Assembly (NCBI RefSeq): GCF_027942865.1
Contig: NC_134515.1
Coordinates: 7,865,339-7,929,338 of the forward strand
Direction: 5' to 3'
Length of the DNA: 64,000 nt
From: Odontesthes bonariensis
Taxonomy: Eukaryota; Chordata; Actinopteri; Atheriniformes; Atherinopsidae
Position numbers and translations under genes: made by a program. Below, one piece after another: positions 57,801 through 64,000 of this stretch (positions are counted from its first letter, which is position 1; every line of letters begins with the position of its first letter). The notes under the pieces were generated by a model that was not told the DNA's origin, ran no database searches, and saw only the letters and a list, made by a program, of their open reading frames with translations.

Positions 57801-60528
57801 TCATCCACATTTTCATCCAAACACACATACCATCATCCATATTTTCATCCAAACATACATACATACCATCATCCATATTTTCATCCAAACATACACACAT
57901 ACCATCATCCATATTTTCATCCAAACATACTTTCATATATACATACCATAATCCATATTTTCATCCAAACATACATACATACCATCATCCATATTTTCAT
58001 CCAAACATACACACATACCATCATCCATATTTTCATCCAAACATACATACATACCATCATCCATATTTTCAACCAAACATACATACATACCATAATCCAC
58101 ATTTTCATCCAAACACACATACCATCATCCATATTTTCATCCAAACATACATACATACCATCATCCATATTTTCATCCAAACATACATACATACCATCAT
58201 CCATATTTTCATCCAAACATACACACATACCATCATCCATATTTTCATCCAAACATACATACATACCATCATCCATATTTTCATCCAAACATACACACAT
58301 ACCATCATCCATATTTTCATCCGAACATATATACATACCATCATCCATATTTTCATCCAAACATACATACATACCATCATCCATATTTTCATCCAAACAT
58401 ACACACATACCATCATCCATATTTTCATCCAAACATACACACATACCATCATCCATATTTTCATCCAAACATACATACATGCCAACATCCATATTTTCAT
58501 CCAAACATACATACATACCATCATCCATATTTTCATCCAAACATACATACATACAATCATCCATATTTTCATCCGAACATATATACATACCATCATCCAT
58601 ATTTTCATCCAAACATACATATATACATACCATCATCCATATTTTCATCCAAACATACATATATACATACCATCATCCATATTTTCATCCAAACACACAT
58701 ACATACCATCATCCACATTTTCATCCAAACATACATACATACCATCATCCATATTTTCATCCAAACACACATACATACCATCATCCACATTTTCATCCAA
58801 ACATACATACATACCATCATCCATATTTTCATCCAAACATACTTTCATACATACCATCATCCATATTTTCATCCAAACACACATACCATCATCCATATTT
58901 TCATCCGAACATACATACATACCATCATCCACATTTTCATCCAAACACACATACCATCATCCATATTTTCATCCAAACATACATACATACCATCATCCAT
59001 ATTTTCATCCAAACATACATACATACAATCATCCATATTTTCATCCAAACATACACACATACCATCATCCATATTTTCATCCAAACACACATACATACCA
59101 TCATCCATATTTTCATCCAAACATACATACATACAATCATCCATATTTTCATCCAAACATACACACATACCATCATCCATATTTTCATCCAAACACACAT
59201 ACATACCATCATCCATATTTTCATCCAAACACACATACATACCATCATCCATATTTTCATCCAAACATACATACATACAATCATCCATATTTTCATCCAA
59301 ACATACATACATACCATCATCCATATTTTCATCCAAACATACTTTCATACATACCATCATCCATATTTTCATCCAAACACACATACCATCATCCATATTT
59401 TCATCCGAACATACATACATACCATCATCCACATTTTCATCCAAACACACATACCATCATCCACATTTTCATCCGAACATACATACATACCATCATCCAC
59501 ATTTTCATCCAAACACACATACCATCATCCATATTTTCATCCGAACATACATACATACCATCATCCACATTTTCATCCAAACACACATACCATCATCCAT
59601 ATTTTCATCCAAACATACATACATACCATCATCCATATTTTCATCCAAACATACATACATACCATCATCCATATTTTCATCCGAACATACATACATACCA
59701 TCATCCACATTTTCATCCAAACACACATACAATCATCCATATTTTCATCCAAACATACACACATACCATAATCCATATTTTCATCCAAACACACATACCA
59801 TCATCCATATTTTCATCCAAACATACATACATACCATCATCCATATTTTCATCCAAACATACACACATACCATCATCCATATTTTCATCCAAACATACAT
59901 ACATACCATCATCCATATTTTCATCCAAACATACATACATACCATCATCCATATTTTCAACCAAACATACATACATACCATAATCCATATTTTCATCCAA
60001 ACACACATACATACCATCATCCATATTTTCATCCAAACACACATACATACCATCATCTATATTTTCATCCAAACATACATACATACATACCATCATCCAT
60101 ATTTTCATCCAAACATACATATATACATACCATCATCCATATTTTCATCCGAACATATATATATACATACCATCATCCATATTTTCATCCAAACATACAT
60201 ATATACATACCATCATCCATATTTTCATCCAAACATATATATATACATACCATCATCCACATTGTCATCCAAACATACATATATACATACCATCATCCAT
60301 ATTTTCATCCAAACACACATACATACCATCATCCATATTTTCATCCGAACATATATACATACCATCATCCACATTTTCATCCAAACATACATACATACCA
60401 TCATCCATATTTTCATCCAAACACACATACATACCATCATCCATATTTTCATCCGAACATATATACATACCATCATCCATATTTTCATCCAAACGTACTT
60501 TCATACATACATACCATCATCCATATTT
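51885..60528. repeat. Minisatellite, left block (about 8.6 kb)
   Basis: Carries variants that I do not see to the right of the LINE: CCGAACAT in the spacer start, CCACATTTTC in the core, and the CCAACATCC and CAATCACCC cores. Spacers with ACTTTCATACAT or ATTTTCATACAT mark the recurring long units. Blocks of several units are re-duplicated (292 bp and about 2.2-2.3 kb periods). Confidence 0.9.
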
Positions 60529-61257
60529 AAATTAAATGAAGACAAAACTGATATCATTCTGTTTGGTAGCAAAGAGAAGAGGCTCAGCGTTGGTAAATAT
60601 CTTGAGACCCGGGACCTTACAATCACTGACCAAGTTGGTAACCTCGGAGTGTTGATAGACTCAGATCTGACTTTCAGCAGCCACATCAAAGCTGTCACCA
60701 AGGCAGCTTTTTACCATCTCAGAAACATCAACAGAATTAAAGGTTTCCTCTCCCAAAAAGACCAGGAGAAACTCATCCATGCATTCATCTCCAGTAGACT
60801 CGATTACTGTAATGCTCTTTTAACTGGACTTCCCAAAAAGAGCATTAAACATCTGCAGCTCATCCAGAACGCTGCTGCTGGAGTTTTAACCCGGACTAAG
60901 AGATCTGAACACATCACACCAGTTTTAAAATCTTTACACTGGCTTCCAGTCAGTCACAGAATAGATTTTAAAAGCCTGCTGATGGTTTACAAATCCCAGA
61001 AGGGTTTAGGCCCAAAATACATCTGTGATATGTTCAGAGAATATAAACCCAGCAGAGCTCTTAGATCCAAGGACTCAGGTCAGCTGGTCCAGTCCAGAGT
61101 CCAGACTAAACATGGAGAAGCAGCAGTTAGCTGTTATGCTGCAAACAAGTGGAACAAACTGCCAGTGGAGATTAAACTTTCACCAAATGTAGACATTTTT
61201 AAATCCAGGTTAAAAACATTTCTTTTCTCATGTGTCTATGCATGCAATATCTTTTAA
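60529..61257 (+). pseudogene. L2-like LINE ORF2, C-terminal fragment
   Basis: The open fragment begins KLNEDKTDIILFGSKEK and includes LGVLIDSDLTFSSHIK, FISSRLDYCNALLTGLPKKS, IQNAAAGVLTRTKRSEHITP, LHWLPVSHRIDFKSLLMVYK, then GEAAVSCYAANKWNKLP and FKSRLKTFLF, ending in TAA. This is the region after the reverse transcriptase catalytic motifs in L2/CR1-like ORF2. The endonuclease and RT core are absent through 5' truncation. The frame is intact over 242 codons, so the insertion looks fairly young. It is joined by chance to an open minisatellite frame upstream. Confidence 0.92.
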
Positions 61258-61440
61258 CTTATCTAGACTGTTGCCTGATTTTAAATTCATTTAAATGATT
61301 TTATTTGTTTCTCTTTATATTATTTTATGTATTTTTAATGCTTCTTGCACTCCCTGCTGCAATGCTTTTATTTTATGTAAAGCACTTTGAACTGTTTGTA
61401 CATGAAATGTGCTATACAAATAAATTTGATTTGATTTGAT
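60529..61440 (+). mobile_element. L2-type LINE 3' end inserted in the minisatellite
   Basis: A 5'-truncated non-LTR retrotransposon: the last 242 codons of ORF2, a 3' UTR and a terminal repeat TTTGATTTGATTTGAT. The unit is broken at CCATATTT / ATTTTCATCC, so ATTT (60525-60528 and 61441-61444) may be a 4-bp target duplication. The end AAATGTGCTATACAAATAAA is typical of teleost L2. Confidence 0.9.
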
Positions 61441-63043
61441 ATTTTCATCCAAACATATTTTCATACATACCATCATCCATATTTTCATCCAAACATATAT
61501 ACATACCATCATCCATATTTTCATCCAAACATACATACATACATACCATCATCCATATTTTCATCCAAACATACACACATACTATCATCCATATTTTCAA
61601 CCAAACATACATACATACCATCATCCATATTTTCAACCAAACATACATACATACCATCATCCATATTTTCATACAAACATATATACATACATACCATAAT
61701 CCATATTTTCATCCAAACATACATACATACCATCATCCATATTTTCATCCAAACATTCATACATACCATCATCCATATTTTCATCCAAACATACATACAT
61801 ACCATCATCCATATTTTCATCCAAACATACATACATACCATCATCCATATTTTCATCCAAACATTCATACATACCATCATCCATATTTTCATCCAAACAT
61901 ACATACATACCATCATCCATATTTTCATCCAAACATACATACATACCATCATCCATATTTTCATCCAAACATACATACATACCATCATCCATATTTTCAT
62001 CCAAACATTCATACATACCATCATCCATATTTTCATCCAAACATACATACATACCATCATCCATATTTTCATCCAAACACACATACATACCATCATCCAT
62101 ATTTTCATCCAAACATACATACATACCATCATCCATATTTTCATCCAAACATACATACATACCATCATCCATATTTTCATCCAAACATATATACATACCA
62201 TAATCCATATTTTCATCCAAACATATTTTCATACATACATACCATCATCCATATTTTCATCCAAACATATTTTCATACATACATACCATCATCCATATTT
62301 TCATCCAAACATATTTTCATACATACATACCATCATCCATATTTTCATACAAACATACACACATACATACCATCATTCATATTTTCATCAAAACACACAT
62401 ACATACCATCATCCATATTTTCATCCAAACACACATACCATCATCCATATTTTCATCCAAACACACATACATACCATCATCCATATTTTCATCCAAACAT
62501 TCACACATACCATCATCCATATTTTCATCCAAACACACATACATACCATCATCCATATTTTCATCCAAACATTCACACATACCATCATCCATATTTTCAT
62601 CCAAACACACATACCATCATCCATATTTTCATCCAAACACACATACATACCATCATCCATATTTTCATCCAAACATTCACACATACCATCATCCATATTT
62701 TCATCCAAACACACATACATACCATCATCCATATTTTCATCCAAACATTCACACATACCATCATCCATATTTTCATCCAAACACACATACATACCATCAT
62801 CCATATTTTCATCCAAACATACATACATACCATCATCCATATTTTCATCCAAACATTCATACATGCCATCATCCATATTTTCATCCAAACACACATACAT
62901 ACCATCATCCATATTTTCATCCAAACACACATACATACCATCATCCATATTTTCATCCAAACATTCATACATGCCATCATCCATATTTTCCTCCAAACAT
63001 ACATACATACCATCATCCATATTTTCATCCAAACATACATAAA
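61441..63043. repeat. Minisatellite, right block (about 1.6 kb)
   Basis: More regular than the left block. Spacer variants AAACATTCATACATAC and AAACATTCACACATAC appear here and not, as far as I can see, to the left. Between 62460 and 62800 two unit types alternate, giving a dimeric repeat of about 68-72 bp. Confidence 0.88.
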
Positions 63044-64000
63044 CACACATATAATTAGGTATGGGCCGGTATGAGATTCTAACAATATGATAACCTTAGA
63101 CAAAAATATCATGGTTTCACAGCTCTAAAATGTGTATTATGAATGTCTGTAATTAAAAACAAGAAAAATAAAAAAAACTTTTCCATTTTGGTGTGCTTCA
63201 GTGGACACACTTGGGAATTATCTTATTACTTTCATGATGCAATGATAATAATAATAGCTCGGCTTTATTTAGCGCTTTTCATAATACTCAAAGCCACTTC
63301 CAGTGAATGAAACAACAGCAAATTCCTCAAAGTTCTGCCAGTCTCCGTCAGCGAGTTCTGGGAGTTGACGTGGTCACTATGCTGTTTCAGTGCAGTGTCG
63401 TACTGTACCGCACGTCTTCGCTGAGTCTGGATTCGAATTGGTCCATCCTGTTTGTCGTTTTTTCCGCGTGTCGCGGCCTTTTATATAATAAAAAATCTCG
63501 TACAACTTAGATGAAAAACGAAAGTTAACTTAATCTGATTTTACAAGCTCAAAAAGTGGTCAAAAAATCTTTTAACCACAACCTCCCGTCTTCACACCGG
63601 ACATTTGACAAATAAAACGCTCTTCCAACACGCCCCCCGAGGGTCTAAAAGTTACCAAAATAATCTAAACAATTTCAAATATAAAAATGAATTACAGATT
63701 TTGATTACAAACTAACTAAAGTACATTCTAACTGCCCAAAGAAAACTAAATTGATAGAACTTATGATTGGCAAACATAAATGGCCACAACATCGCGCGTG
63801 CCAAGTTACGAATTTTGACTGGTGCACGACTACGCCGCAACCTAGAAACAGACGGGGGGGAAAGTTCAGGGGGGCTCGCCTCCTGCAGCCATCATAGAGC
63901 TGCCTGCTTGTCACTCACAGCAAGCGGAGGTGCGCAGGGGGAGGGGCACTACGCTGCAGCTGCACTTTCTCTCTGACGAGAATTTTAAAAAACGCTCATA
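63044..64000. other. Right edge: repeat-like DNA, no gene recognised
   Basis: TAGGTATGGGCCGGTATGAG at about 63055 looks like a hAT-type terminus whose right end may lie outside the window. At 63245-63300 an AAT-rich tract followed by GCGCTTTTCATAATACTCAA resembles a dispersed LINE-like end. ORFs are short, and no SLC41 exon is visible on -. Confidence 0.4.

Larger units (their letters stand above)
51885..63043. repeat. Giant minisatellite array (about 11 kb, 32-44-bp units)
   Basis: Tandem units consist of the core CATCATCCATATTTTCATCC plus a spacer such as AAACATACATACATAC. The commonest total is 36 bp. Spacer variants change by 4 bp (32, 36, 40, 44), because an ACAT/ACAC/ATAT tetranucleotide slips inside each unit. 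At about 36 bp there are roughly 280 units, not counting the LINE insertion. The + strand has almost no G. Five of six frames have no stop in the consensus, so long ORFs on both strands are artefacts. The array lies in an slc41a3 intron. Confidence 0.97.

Noticed and set aside
51693..59771. Very long ORFs (326 to 1,114 codons) on both strands
   Set aside because: They are translations of the minisatellite, whose consensus lacks stops in five frames. Several frames are open over the same bases, and there is no non-repetitive domain.
60262..61257. 331-codon ORF as a novel gene
   Set aside because: The first part is minisatellite read-through and the rest is the C-terminal end of an L2-type ORF2, followed by the LINE 3' tail.
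51885..63043. CRISPR-like appearance (about 36-bp repeat, regular spacing)
   Set aside because: The units are directly contiguous, with no unique spacers and no cas genes, and the window is a vertebrate genome. The variable part is low-complexity ACAT sequence.
63267..64000. Possible slc41a3 5' exon in the last kilobase
   Set aside because: No - strand frame here shows MgtE/SLC41-like membrane segments or splice-bounded similarity.

Overview
This is eukaryotic DNA, almost certainly from a ray-finned (teleost) fish. The genes have introns with GT/AG splice sites. The intergenic DNA is full of teleost-type repeats: hAT, Tc1, Harbinger and TTAA-target DNA transposons, tRNA-derived SINEs and L2-type LINE ends. 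There is no operon structure, tRNA, rRNA or CRISPR array.

Two protein genes are supported, arranged tail to tail. The first is chst13 (+ strand, chondroitin 4-O-sulfotransferase 3), complete in four coding exons: 16126-16222, 29221-29297, 29900-30061 and 32301-32984. The exons join in frame to 339 codons plus stop. The second is slc41a3 (- strand, SLC41/MgtE-type Mg2+ transporter), of which only the last two coding exons lie here: 51229-51377 and 47942-48115. Its other exons must lie to the right of position 64000. The pair fits the regional synteny of human 3q21, where CHST13 and SLC41A3 are close. They act in separate pathways: Golgi sulfation of chondroitin, and magnesium transport.

Layout: 1-15.5 kb is intergenic and repeat-rich, with nested transposons and a 250-bp-arm inverted repeat at 7.8-9.4 kb. 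At 15.5-16.1 kb lie the GC-rich presumed chst13 promoter and 5' leader, with a perfect CRE and two uORFs chained by ATGA overlaps to the start codon. From 16.1 to 33.7 kb is chst13; intron 1 is 13 kb and holds a SINE, a hAT element and a G-quadruplex motif. From 33.7 to 47.9 kb is intergenic DNA with decayed DNA transposons. From 47.9 to 51.4 kb is the 3' end of slc41a3, with a SINE split by a MITE and a Harbinger remnant in the intron. From 51.9 to 63.0 kb is an 11-kb minisatellite, interrupted by a 0.9-kb L2 LINE end and lying in the upstream slc41a3 intron. The last kilobase is unresolved repeat-like DNA.

The most unusual object is the minisatellite. It has about 280 units, mostly 36 bp and varying in 4-bp steps. 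The + strand almost lacks G, five of six frames carry no stop codon (giving illusory ORFs of up to about 1,100 codons), and there are higher-order duplications of 292 bp and about 2.2-2.3 kb. I found no evidence that it encodes a protein.
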